Source: Mactromeris polynyma
Taxonomy: Eukaryota; Mollusca; Bivalvia; Venerida; Mactridae
NCBI GenBank assembly: GCA_032209605.1
Contig: JASFXZ010000099.1
Coordinates: 62,001 to 126,000 of the forward strand
Direction of reading: 5' to 3'
DNA: 64,000 nt
The notes beneath the pieces are model-generated. The model was given only the letters and a program-made list of their open reading frames with translations, was not told where the DNA came from and did no database searches. Both the position numbers and the translations under genes were made by a program. Shown one piece after another: positions 1-8,648 of the stretch (position 1 is its first letter; each line of letters opens with the position of its first letter).

Positions 1-611
1 TTTCGTTTTCGGCAAGGGTTACATAATAAGGAACAATGAATATAGTTCAATGTCATGTAATGTCTGTCTTGCATGTATTTCTTTTCTTAAGATGCAATGG
101 TGGACCAGATATCACAAAAACGATACACATTCTCATATTTTTCGGCGCAGCCTTACTAACATGGTTTTGTTATTTGCATATTCAGTGTTTTGTAAACCAA
201 TCAAATCTTACGTTAACCACCAAGGCAATTTCGCGCAATTTCTCTTCAATTTAAAAATATGTGTTACCTTGAAGCAGATTGGTTAACATTTTGTATAGTT
301 TCAAGATTTATCCAGTAGGTAGTGTTGTTATTCGACCATAACCACGGGGATTTGTCTGGTGTTGGAATTAAAAAGACTTTCTTGGTTTTATGTACCAGTC
401 GCGAACATTTATATTGTTTTAGTTCAGTTATAGATTCGGTGCAACAATCGTACATCAACATTGAATATCGACCTATATTGAATACAGAGCTAGGACTGCT
501 ATATTTAGCACTGACATCAACATTTGAACGGGTCCGCGGCGAATACATATCTGGAGTCGAATAACAAGCCAGCTCGTGCATCGTTATTCGAGTTTTCGTA
601 CATTTTGTATT
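1..611. other. Left-edge unique DNA, no gene supported
   Basis: Unique AT-rich sequence. Short overlapping frames exist on both strands around 260-580, but neither shows a recognisable motif, a convincing splice pattern or repeat structure. A small CpG-containing patch lies near 535-545 and again near 625-630. I see nothing else to annotate. Confidence 0.5.
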
Positions 612-1499
612 TCAATTCAGAACTCGCGGCGAATATTCAGTTTCATTTCCAGTGAATAAATGTAAAATATCATATGTCCCCCACCTCTGTGTGAAGAGAG
701 GAAGTTGTATTCGGAAGAACAGGTTAGTACTGGTCATAGGAGATTGTCTCGAGTTATTTCCCTTCTTATCCCATCTAGTGTTCTTTCCCTTTGCCGTTTG
801 GTTATTTCGCATTCTGATGTAAATAATTTAGTTACAGATAGCATGGTCAGTATAAGTCTGCTTGTTTCTTCGTACTGTACGGTGTGTATTTTATTGTTAT
901 TCTATACGTAATGGTTAAATGTTTTTAATGATTAGTTAATGCCTACTTAGTCAAATATAATGGAAATAAATGACCATGTAGCGGTTTTAAGTGTTAGGTT
1001 AGCTAGCTGTTAAATCGATTTAAACCCCAAATAATTTTACTGACAGTTCCATAGCTGTAAATCGCTGTATGGTTATTATTTCTATTTATGTTTAGATGTA
1101 TGTTCAGCCTCTTCTTTCCCCGTGTGCAGTTAATTTACTTGATATAAAACTCCAATCTCCTAGGCAGTGATCTCCTCTTACATATATCGGAGATCTCTAT
1201 TTTGACGAACTTTATCTTTTCATTTGTTTACTTTTAATTCGAAATTTTCATATTATGGTAGTTTGATATCAACTAGAAAATGCTATATAAGACGTTTAAT
1301 TGTTGAAAAGGTAAAAACTAGTGACAAAATGAAAATTAACGCTTACCTGTTTTATACCGCGCCGGTTTGTTTCTAAACAAAAATATGACAGAGTGTTAAC
1401 AACATGTGCTATCTGGCGAAGATGTAGAAGCCAATCTCCTCCAGTGATGTGGGATACGGATAAAGCCTCATATATGTCTTGTACTTTCTGTTTTGGCAT
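612..1499 (-). CDS. Candidate two-exon minus-strand gene, 75 codons, unknown function
   Basis: Seen: on the minus strand an ATG at 1499-1497 opens a 51-codon frame that ends exactly at a strong donor (CAG followed by GTAAGC; exon 1499-1347). A pyrimidine-rich acceptor (TCTTCACACAG) lies 660 bp further along, and exon 686-612 continues in the same phase (0) for 24 codons to TGA. The first exon includes GGDWLLHLRQIAHVVNTL, which looks protein-like, but I recognise no family. The gene would diverge from the ParB-like gene starting at 2511. Against it: the product is very short, there is no polyadenylation signal I can point to, and both exons are small enough to arise by chance. The 3' end could also continue past the left edge with other splicing. 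Treat as a hypothesis. Confidence 0.25.
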
Positions 1500-1654
1500 A
1501 TCCGCCACGTGATCTGACTATGGTCACAAGTTGTGATGGCAGTGGTTACTGTAGCGTAGCGTAATTGAGTAATCGGTGCGTGGAGTTTGATCATATTCAT
1601 GTTATGTTATCCCACTTTCGGCCTATTATTGCTGACTTTCTTGATTCCGTGATC

Positions 1655-1875
1655 TATTCCATCCATTAAACTTCACCCCTTGTTGTCGCGCTAAATTCCT
1701 CTTAGTTCTTGTTATGGTCGGCCAGAACATTCCTTTCACCCATACTCCCATACATGTTTACCCTTACACCTACACAGTGCCTAATGTTTTGTAGACTGTT
1801 GTTTTTCCAGGTGGGTCAGTGTGGGGAGGCATTATCTTATGTATGTGACTTCCCTGTAATAACTTAATCCCCTTT
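1655..1875 (+). repeat. Dispersed repeat, copy A
   Basis: About 220 bp align by eye, in the same orientation, with 8282-8500. Shared blocks include TTCCATCCATTAA at the start, GCCATTCC or AACATTCC in the middle, then GATTGTTGTTTTTCC or GACTGTTGTTTTTCC, GTGGGGAGGCA and CTTCCCTGTA or GTTCCCTGTA near the end. It has no coding content. It is probably a fragment of an unidentified transposable element, perhaps a LINE or Penelope 3' end. Confidence 0.6.
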
Positions 1876-2036
1876 TTGTTAAGGACATAGACCAAGCAGA
1901 CAATAAACATAATGTGTGTATGTCAAAGTGAAACCTGTATTCATAAAACAGACATTACCCGAATAAATCCATTCACAGGAACCTGTGTCAGTCAACACAA
2001 TGATCAATGAACGCAATGTCTCTCTTTAAAATAACA

Positions 2037-2059
2037 GGTGGCAGAAATATGCCACCATA
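2037..2059 (+). repeat. Short relic resembling a foldback-element terminus
   Basis: The 23 bases are nearly palindromic (GGTGGCA ... TGCCACC followed by ATA) and closely match the right terminus of the foldback element at 21874-23099, which ends GGCAGTAATATGCCACCATA. No other part of that element is seen nearby, so it may be a solo end left by excision, or chance. Confidence 0.3.
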
Positions 2060-2510
2060 GAAATCATAAATTTAAATTATGAAAGCAGTAACAGCGGTAA
2101 CTTTTCGTGCATGTACACTTTTAAAGCAGACAATAGGGGGATAATTTGAATGCTTTTGAATTAAATAAACGATATATTGATAATTAAACATGCTGGGTAA
2201 ATATATAATTTCTTAGTGTAAGGATATTAATTTTTCGTTGTGTTAAAAATCAATATGATACATAGTGTTCAGCAGAATCCCAAAGTCGTCGATAACACAA
2301 GTCCATGTGCACATACAGTGTTAACAAGAAGCTTTTGTCAATATATTTTTAAATACTTTAATGTGTACATGTGCCTGTATTTAGAACATGACAAAGAGAA
2401 AGAAATATCTATAAATAAAACCATTTTTGGAAAATAGCTGTAAAGTTGTTTAGAGGACATGGTCTCCTGGCTGAATTTTACCACTGTTCGGTGTGACAAG
2501 TTGGACGAAA

Positions 2511-3997
2511 ATGGATCTTAAACCGCACGAGATATTTTATTCTCAAGATTCGATCAACAAATACTTCGGTCGAAAGACTAGCCACAGCCATACACTTATT
2601 GGAGAAACACTTGATGATATATGTGAAAACAGGTATTTATATTAACTTAGACCTTGGTCTTACATAATTATATTTAAGACTTGTTTGTTGCTAATGGTAA
2701 AAAATTCAGACTGGCTAGATTTTATTTAAGTTTCTTGCGTTCATTTACACAAATAGTGTGAATATAATGCATATAGTATATTACATTCTTATTAATAAAT
2801 CACTGAATTGATAAAATAGTTTGTTATATATATTTTTTTTAAACAGCCTTGGTGAGTTTGTTTAATCATTTTCCGAAAATGGGTTTCAAACATTAAGCAA
2901 TGAACATGACTGTAATATTTTATTTATACCATTATTGTAAATTAATATTTGATCGGCAACATCGACTTGTACGTCCATAATAGCAGCGGTCACCACTGTA
3001 TGGAAAATGTGGAAATCATACCGGGGTGTTTGTATGCGTCTGTCGTACGCGTCTGCCGGACGCGTCTGCCGGACGCGTCTGTCGTACGCGTCTGTCGTAG
3101 TACGCGTCTGTCGTACGCGTCTGTCGTATGCGTCTGCGACGTCAATCGATATGGTGATTAAGTATATTCAGCCAATCTCAATGAAACTACAAAAATGGCT
3201 GGAACTTAAAAGTCAAAATGAAACTTTTTATTTAGTGATAGTTTACATTGTGTTTCGAATCTGTATAAATGTTTTACAGATGCAGCATTTCATACATTCC
3301 CACCATTTCGGTCAGTCGACATAAAGATAAGTGGTTTACAAAAGGCAATAGACGGTTATGGATATTCCGGCAACTTGAACGGCTTGGCAAATGTAAAACT
3401 GTAAGAGTTGAAGAAACTAATATTTTATCCCAAAATATGACAACTGTAAATGGCGGAACTGAAATAAAGGTAAGAAATGGATCTCCTGGAGGTAAATGGT
3501 ACAATGAACCAACTGTATACGTCCCGGAGCTAACACAAACTGAAGATAAAATATCTGAGAGTGTCGTCGTCGCAGCAGAAGGGTCGCGTAATGATGCATT
3601 GGTACCTTCTGAAGGAAAATCTTTTCCGAATTCAAATGTTCTCGAAGACTGGATTATCAAACCCATTGAAGAAGACAGTGACGGAAAACAGAGGAGTGGC
3701 ATAAGCGCAGGTTTTAGCGGAGAGACAGAATCGTCTGAAATAAAAGAAACGGAAAGTATTACTACTTTGCTTATAAATGATACAGTTTCAGTTTCGAAAG
3801 AATGTGGATCTGGTTCAATGGCGGAAACCAGCAAACCTCATGCTCGTATTCCAACTAAAAAGCAGATGAAAACAAGAAACGGCTATTGCTTAAGAGCGAA
3901 TAAATTGTTAAAACGATCGAAAGTATATACAGTAAGCACTAACGTGAATAATATACGTATAAAACGGCTGAGATTAAAAGCAAAATTTGCCAAATGA
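2511..3997 (+). CDS. ParB/sulfiredoxin-like domain protein, two exons (2511-2632, 3280-3997)
   Basis: Exon 1 begins at an ATG in a reasonable context (GACGAAAATGG) and ends at donor AG|GTATTT with 2 bases of a split codon. Exon 2 follows acceptor TTTTACAG and restores AGA (Arg41). The product is 279 residues. Residues 1-115 look like an animal and fungal family resembling ParB and sulfiredoxin: LKPHEIFYSQDSI near the N-terminus, TLDDICENR at 35-41, the signature GNRRLWIFR at 63-71, LERLGKC at 73-79, then NGG (98-100) and PGGKWY (110-115). The G-x-R-R step is the motif ParB and Srx folds use to bind nucleotide or phosphate; that role here is inference. Residues 116-279 are acidic and Ser/Thr-rich, with a strongly basic C-terminus (KLLKRSK, RIKRLRLKAK), suggesting a disordered tail and perhaps nucleic-acid or nuclear targeting. 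No AATAAA follows within 270 bp. A phase-0 donor (ACA|GTAAGC at 3930/3931) would allow splicing into the LRRC74-like gene instead of ending at 3997. Confidence 0.7.
3036..3135 (+). repeat. 13-bp CG-rich tandem repeat
   Basis: About seven to eight units of 13 bp (GTCTGTCGTACGC with variant GTCTGCCGGACGC) lie in the intron of the ParB-like gene. Each unit holds several CpG dinucleotides, which is unusual for this AT-rich window. One unit carries a 3-bp insertion (TAG) near 3100. Confidence 0.85.
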
Positions 3998-4267
3998 CGA
4001 ACTACAGGTTTGACATGTTAGTAAACCAAAGCACGTAAGTGCTATTAGGATAAAAACTTTACCTTTTATTTCATTGTAGTATATAATGTGTGTGTTTTAT
4101 AGGGACGTTCTCATTGTTCCTTTTGTTTTGCTCGCGTGTTATATTTCTAAACTAAACTGTGTCATTATTTTGTGATGGGGCATTCATTTGTTTGATGTTT
4201 GCTCACATGTTTTAATTAATTAACTAGGCTGTGATATTGTCATTTGTAGAGTACGTACATTTCTATG

Positions 4268-5790
4268 TGATAGGACTGCAGTCATACAATTTAAGGGTTG
4301 TTATCAGGACAGTGATAACGTTTTGTGATAGTCATACAAGTTAAGGTTTGTTATCTGGACAGTGATAACGTTTTGTGATAGGACTGCAGTCATACAATTG
4401 AAGGTTTGTTATCTGGACAGTGATAACGTTTTGTGATAGGACTGCAGTCATACAAGTTAAGGTTTGTTATCAGGACAGTGATAACGTTTTGTGATAGGAC
4501 TGCAGTCATACAAGTTAAGGTTTGTTATCTGGACAGTGATAACGTTATGTGATAGGACTGCAGTCATACAAGTTAAGGTTTGTTATCTGGACAGTGATAA
4601 CGTTTTGTGATAGGACTGCAGTCATACAATTGAAGGTTTGTTATCAGGACAGTGATAACGTTTTGTGATAGGACTGCAGTCATACAATTGAAGGTTTGTT
4701 ATCTGGACAGTGATAACGTTTTGTGATAGGACTGCAGTCATACAAGTTAAGGTTTGTTATCAGGACAGTGATAACGTTTTGTGATAGGACTGCAGTCATA
4801 CAATTGAAGGTTTGTTATCTGGACAGTGATAACGTTTTGTGATAGGACTGCAGTCATACAAGTTAAGGTTTGTTATCAGGACAGTGATAACGTTTTGTGA
4901 TAGGACTGCAGTCATACAATTGAAGGTTTGTTATCAGGACAGTGATAACGTTTTGTGATAGGACTGCAGTCATACAATTGAAGGTTTGTTATCAGGACAG
5001 TGATAACGTTTTGTGATAGGACTGCAGTCATACAATTGAAGGTTTGTTATCAGGACAGTGATAACGTTTTGTGATAGGACTGCAGTCATACAATTGAAGG
5101 TTTGTTATCTGGACAGTGATAACGTTTTGTGATAGGACTGCAGTCATACAAGTTAAGGTTTGTTATCTGGACAGTGATAACGTTTTGTGATAGGACTGCA
5201 GTCATACAATTGAAGGTTTGTTATCTGGACAGTGATAACGTTTTGTGATAGGACTGCAGTCATACAATTGAAGGTTTGTTATCTGGACAGTGATAACGTT
5301 TTGTGATAGGACTGCAGTCATACAAGTTAAGGTTTGTTATCAGGACAGTGATAACGTTTTGTGATAGGACTGCAGTCATACAAGTTAAGGTTTGTTATCT
5401 GGACAGTGATAACGTTATGTGATAGGACTGCAGTCATACAATTGAAGGTTTGTTATCTGGACAGTGATAACGTTTTGTGATAGGACTGCAGTCATACAAG
5501 TTAAGGTTTGTTATCTGGACAGTGATAACGTTATGTGATAGGACTGCAGTCATACAATTGAAGGTTTGTTATCAGGACAGTGATAACGTTTTGTGATAGG
5601 ACTGCAGTCATACAATTGAAGGTTTGTTATCAGGACAGTGATAACGTTTTGTGATAGGACTGCAGTCATACAATTGAAGGTTTGTTATCAGGACAGTGAT
5701 AACGTTTTGTGATAGGACTGCAGTCATACAATTGAAGGTTTGTTATCAGGACAGTGATAACCTTTTTGTGATAGGACTGCAGTCATACGT
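4268..5790 (+). repeat. 58-bp minisatellite, about 26 copies
   Basis: The unit runs from CAGTCATACA through TTGAAGGTTTGTTATC, (A/T)GGACAGTGATAACG to TTGTGATAGGACTG. Copies differ mainly at three places: AATTGAAGG or AAGTTAAGG, ATCAGG or ATCTGG, and GTTTTG or GTTATG. Each unit has an internal palindrome, GTTATC separated by 7 bases from GATAAC. An early unit near 4328-4335 lacks 8 bp (GACTGCAG). Every frame contains stops, so it is non-coding. Confidence 0.95.
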
Positions 5791-6395
5791 TTTGAGACGT
5801 AAAAACAAACATTTTACATTTGTTGTTTATATTTTACAAAATGTATTACGATAGTGTTTGCAACGCATTAATTATTTATACTCGTCAATTGAATAAAAAT
5901 ATAACCGTACATTTGAAACTAAATGATTCTCCGTTTACAGATCTTGGAGCCATATTTATGATCATCTCTAAGTAGTTCATTTCACAATGAAAATAAATAT
6001 TTTAACAAAGCTATCGTTCTAGTGCTCTTTGCAACTGTAATCATGTATTTACGCCGCATGTTTCGTGGATGAGATTCATTTAACAGTTACACAAATTATT
6101 ATGTGTTTTTTCTTCAGCTTCCAATCCAGAGAGCTTAAACGTTTCTACGCATGGGTGATCGCATGACATGTCCTGCGTGCTCGTACGAGTTTTTCGAAGA
6201 GCCCGTGACTGAAGGTTGAACATGCACAGCTCTCAGCCACTGGTAAACATGTTTGTTGGGTCATAGAGACTTCGTACGTACTCTCCTGTGCCCCGTTAGT
6301 GGCTTTTCAGAAACATTGTAAACTCCTTTTGTGGGCCCCGCATTGACTCCGTACGGAGCTAACAAACCAATTCGAGCCCTTTGTGGGTTACGCAC
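5791..6395 (+). other. Unique intergenic DNA with a doubtful RING-like remnant
   Basis: No complete gene. A short frame from an ATG at 6151 reads MGDRMTCPACSYEFFEEPVTEG before TGA (6216-6218). Its C-x2-C followed by F-x-EPVT recalls the start of TRIM- or LONRF-type RING fingers, but the rest of the cysteine and histidine ligands are absent or out of order. It may be a degenerate fragment or chance. A good acceptor (TTTTTTCTTCAG, ending 6118) lies upstream. A small palindrome CTCCGTACGGAG sits near 6347-6358. Confidence 0.25.
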
Positions 6396-6661
6396 GGGAA
6401 GCATTATAGTAGATCCGTTTAACGTACGCAGGAGTAGATCCGTTTAACGTACATCGTTATTTGGTCAAAAGTAGTACTTCGTTTTTGGTTATCCATGATA
6501 CGATACAATTTTATATGATTTGTGTTCTGTACAGATGAGTTAAACAAACATAAATAAATATTGTTTACTATCAATTTGATTGTTTGTTGGTAATTCAGTC
6601 TACTGTACGTTAAACGGATCTACTGCTTCGTACGTAAGACGGATCTACTCTAATGCTTCCC
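6396..6661. mobile_element. 266-bp MITE with ~60-bp TIRs and 9-bp target duplication
   Basis: The element begins GGGAAGCATTATAGTAGATC and ends with the near-exact inverse (GATCTACTCTAATGCTTCCC). The inverted repeats extend about 60 bp inward and themselves contain a duplicated GTAGATCCGTTTAACGTAC motif. The 9 bases GTTACGCAC occur immediately outside both ends (6387-6395 and 6662-6670), an intact target-site duplication. A 9-bp duplication with long TIRs fits a Mutator-like (MULE) non-autonomous element; the superfamily is inference. The centre is AT-rich and non-coding. Confidence 0.8.
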
Positions 6662-6714
6662 GTTACGCACGGACAGTCACGATTGGTTACGGTCGACTTG
6701 AGGTGCTTTCGTAG

Positions 6715-7215
6715 GTATATACGGGTCAGCGTCTTGAAAAAGGTAATGAGTCAGAAGTCAGTTTACACACATCCACAGCTTTATTTCACATCTTCATGTT
6801 TGGTTTATTTTCGATTATACATAAAAGGTCCAAGGAAGGGGCACATATCAGGATCGACCTGGTATATACCATAAATAACCCTTACGTGCATACAACGGCC
6901 TCGCCGACTGATCTTACGGTTGTTACGATACCTGTACGTTTTCCGCACGGTCCCGTAATGTGCACACAAGTACAAATGCACACATTGCGGAACCCGTATG
7001 GTACACGAGCGGATTCTTGCAACTCTGTGGTCAAAGATCCTTATAACAAACAGATAACGCGTAGACCGCCCGTGTGCATGTTACCACAGCAACACAGGAG
7101 GGTGATTTCAAACCGACTTCATGCGGACGAGATAGCTTTCGCACAATTTGAAGGCATTATAAAGGATAGCACAGGGAATGCGGCGTCTTCCAATTCATCT
7201 CGAGGAATAAATTGA
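6715..7215 (+). CDS. Unidentified open frame, 139 codons from ATG 6796
   Basis: The frame is open from 6715, with the first ATG at 6796, and ends at TGA 7213-7215. I recognise no family. The translated sequence is rich in Pro, Thr, Arg and Val (PVRFPHGPVMCTQVQ, KDPYNKQITRRPPVCMLPQQ) and ends in a Ser/Asn-rich tail. Composition is less AT-biased than the flanks, with many CpGs, which argues mildly for coding origin. No good acceptor or donor fixes its ends. It starts 135 bp right of the MITE at 6396-6661, and the frame 6653-6874 that runs out of that MITE is regarded as spurious. It may be a terminal exon, a decayed gene or chance. Confidence 0.3.
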   Translation, partial: VYTGQRLEKGNESEVSLHTSTALFHIFMFGLFSIIHKRSKEGAHIRIDLVYTINNPYVHTTASPTDLTVVTIPVRFPHGPVMCTQVQMHTLRNPYGTRADSCNSVVKDPYNKQITRRPPVCMLPQQHRRVISNRLHADEIAFAQFEGIIKDSTGNAASSNSSRGIN

Positions 7216-7422
7216 TATCAACATCGCTCGCAACCGTTATATTCTTAAACATTTCGACAAGAAATTGATATGAAAATTAAATTATAATTAATAATGCGAC
7301 AAGTTGTAGTCCTATATAACGTCTGAGTAACTAAATAATACACAATAATCTTTGGAGCTAAACTATCACGTTATAACGACACGATTGCTTCTTTAAATAT
7401 CTAAGGTTAAAACAAATAATGT

Positions 7423-7603
7423 TTGGGCGGCCGGTTCACCTAACCAGTTTTTCCTGGACTGAAATCTAACCACCCTTCCACAAGGAGCCGGCAACTTCTC
7501 CACATGAGGAGGAAAATCGACATTTTTATCAAATTTTCATGGAAGGATATGACCTGCCGGGTACAAGTCCAGCGCACTAACCACTGGACCACGGCCGCGG
7601 TTC
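7423..7603 (-). mobile_element. tRNA-derived SINE, minus strand, with 11-bp TSD
   Basis: Read on the minus strand the element starts at 7603 with a tRNA-like head: GTGGTCCAGTGGTTAGTGCG matches the internal A-box of a pol III promoter, and GGTCATATCC about 35 bp further is a degenerate B-box. A non-tRNA body of about 110 bp follows, ending in GGTGAACCGGCCGCCC. The 11 bases ACAAATAATGT flank both sides (7412-7422 and 7604-7614), the target duplication expected from LINE-mediated insertion. There is no poly-A or simple-repeat tail. It is not a functional tRNA gene: the acceptor stem and variable region are missing. Confidence 0.8.
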
Positions 7604-7614
7604 ACAAATAATGT

Positions 7615-8648
7615 CCATCATCACAAACACCAATAGGTAGATTGGACATAACTACATATCTTTTAGTTTTTGTTGAATAGTAGCATAACGAAAATACCAC
7701 TGACTAGCTTTTTACAAAGCTAACGTTATAACTAAAATATACAAATCGTTTGACATATCTCGCTCACAGACACAATGTTCTAAAATTAAATTATCTATAC
7801 TTCTCGGAAAACGCTTCAAATTTTGTGGGAAATATAAACATGTACTGAATGACCTCAATGCTTTATTTACATACCCAGTATTGACGTACAATTTCACACT
7901 GCATACAACATTGAATGATTTAAACACGATCGGGCGTTTTTTGAAAATTGATCATTACCTGAAGAGCCTTGTGAGAGGTGTTCACTATCGTACAACAACC
8001 AAACCCACTTTTATATCAAATATTGTAGTGTTTCTTAAATAACATACACATAAGATATAAATAACATAATATTACAATAATGACGAAAACCTGTAGGTGA
8101 CATTTCAGCTCCAATAATTCACGAATTTAACTTCATGAATTTACGAGTTCACCTTCATTTTATGACGTCATAGATTTTCTATTATACACTACCAAGAAAT
8201 ATTTTCTCTCTACAATGCAGTTTTATAACACATCTTAATATTCATTGGGTACAGTCGTATTTTGTGTTTTCGCTTAGCTTTTCCATCCATTAATCCCCCC
8301 TCCCCCTACCTTCACTGTCCACTTTGATTCTCCTAGTATCCTTGTGGCCTGCCGGGCCATTCCTTCTGTTCCTTAACATTGTGTACCCTTTGACCTCCTT
8401 AAGTGCCTTATATTTTGTGGATTGTTGTTTTTCCGGAGGTCTGCGTGGGGAGGCACTGTCTTGTGTATGTGGCGTTCCCTGTAGTTACGTATTCTCTCTA
8501 TTTCATGAATTCACGATTTCATCTTAATGAATTCACGGATCCATCCAGGATCCATTTGTTGGATTCATTCAAAAGTGCTGTGATTTGGAAATAATTTCTA
8601 TGTCAACATAATATATGTTCATATTTTCAACATGTATGTGGAAGTGGG
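7615..8648. other. Intergenic DNA, no gene
   Basis: AT-rich unique sequence with no supported frame. It contains several spaced copies of ATTCACGA or ATTCACGG near 8117, 8508 and 8530, and one copy of the dispersed repeat at 8282-8500. Confidence 0.5.
8282..8500 (+). repeat. Dispersed repeat, copy B
   Basis: Direct-orientation partner of 1655-1875. The two copies are clearly diverged, with indels, so this is an old interspersed element and not a recent local duplication. The copy ends about 150 bp before the 23-bp minisatellite begins. Confidence 0.6.

Larger units (their letters stand above)
1500..2510. other. Intergenic, possible divergent promoter region
   Basis: No coding frame is supported. 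The segment separates the minus-strand candidate (start at 1499) from the plus-strand ATG at 2511, so it would hold both promoters if both genes are real. It contains one copy of a dispersed repeat (1655-1875) and a short relic resembling a foldback-element terminus (2037-2059), listed separately. A possible non-coding 5' exon of the plus-strand gene ending at a GTTAGT donor near 722 cannot be excluded. Confidence 0.4.

Noticed and set aside
264..581. 105-codon minus-strand frame overlapping an 80-codon plus-strand frame
   Set aside because: No domain, weak composition and no splice support on either strand.
3470..3475. Strong donor AAAG|GTAAGA inside exon 2 of the ParB-like gene
   Set aside because: Phase-compatible, but the frame beyond it continues the family pattern (VRNGSPGGKWY) and stays open for 175 more codons, so splicing here would cut the domain.
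6653..6874. 73-codon frame beginning in the MITE terminus
   Set aside because: Its start lies within a transposon inverted repeat and no motif is seen.
7540..7603. Possible tRNA gene
   Set aside because: Only the A-box head is tRNA-like; arms do not fold into a cloverleaf, and target duplications show it is a SINE.
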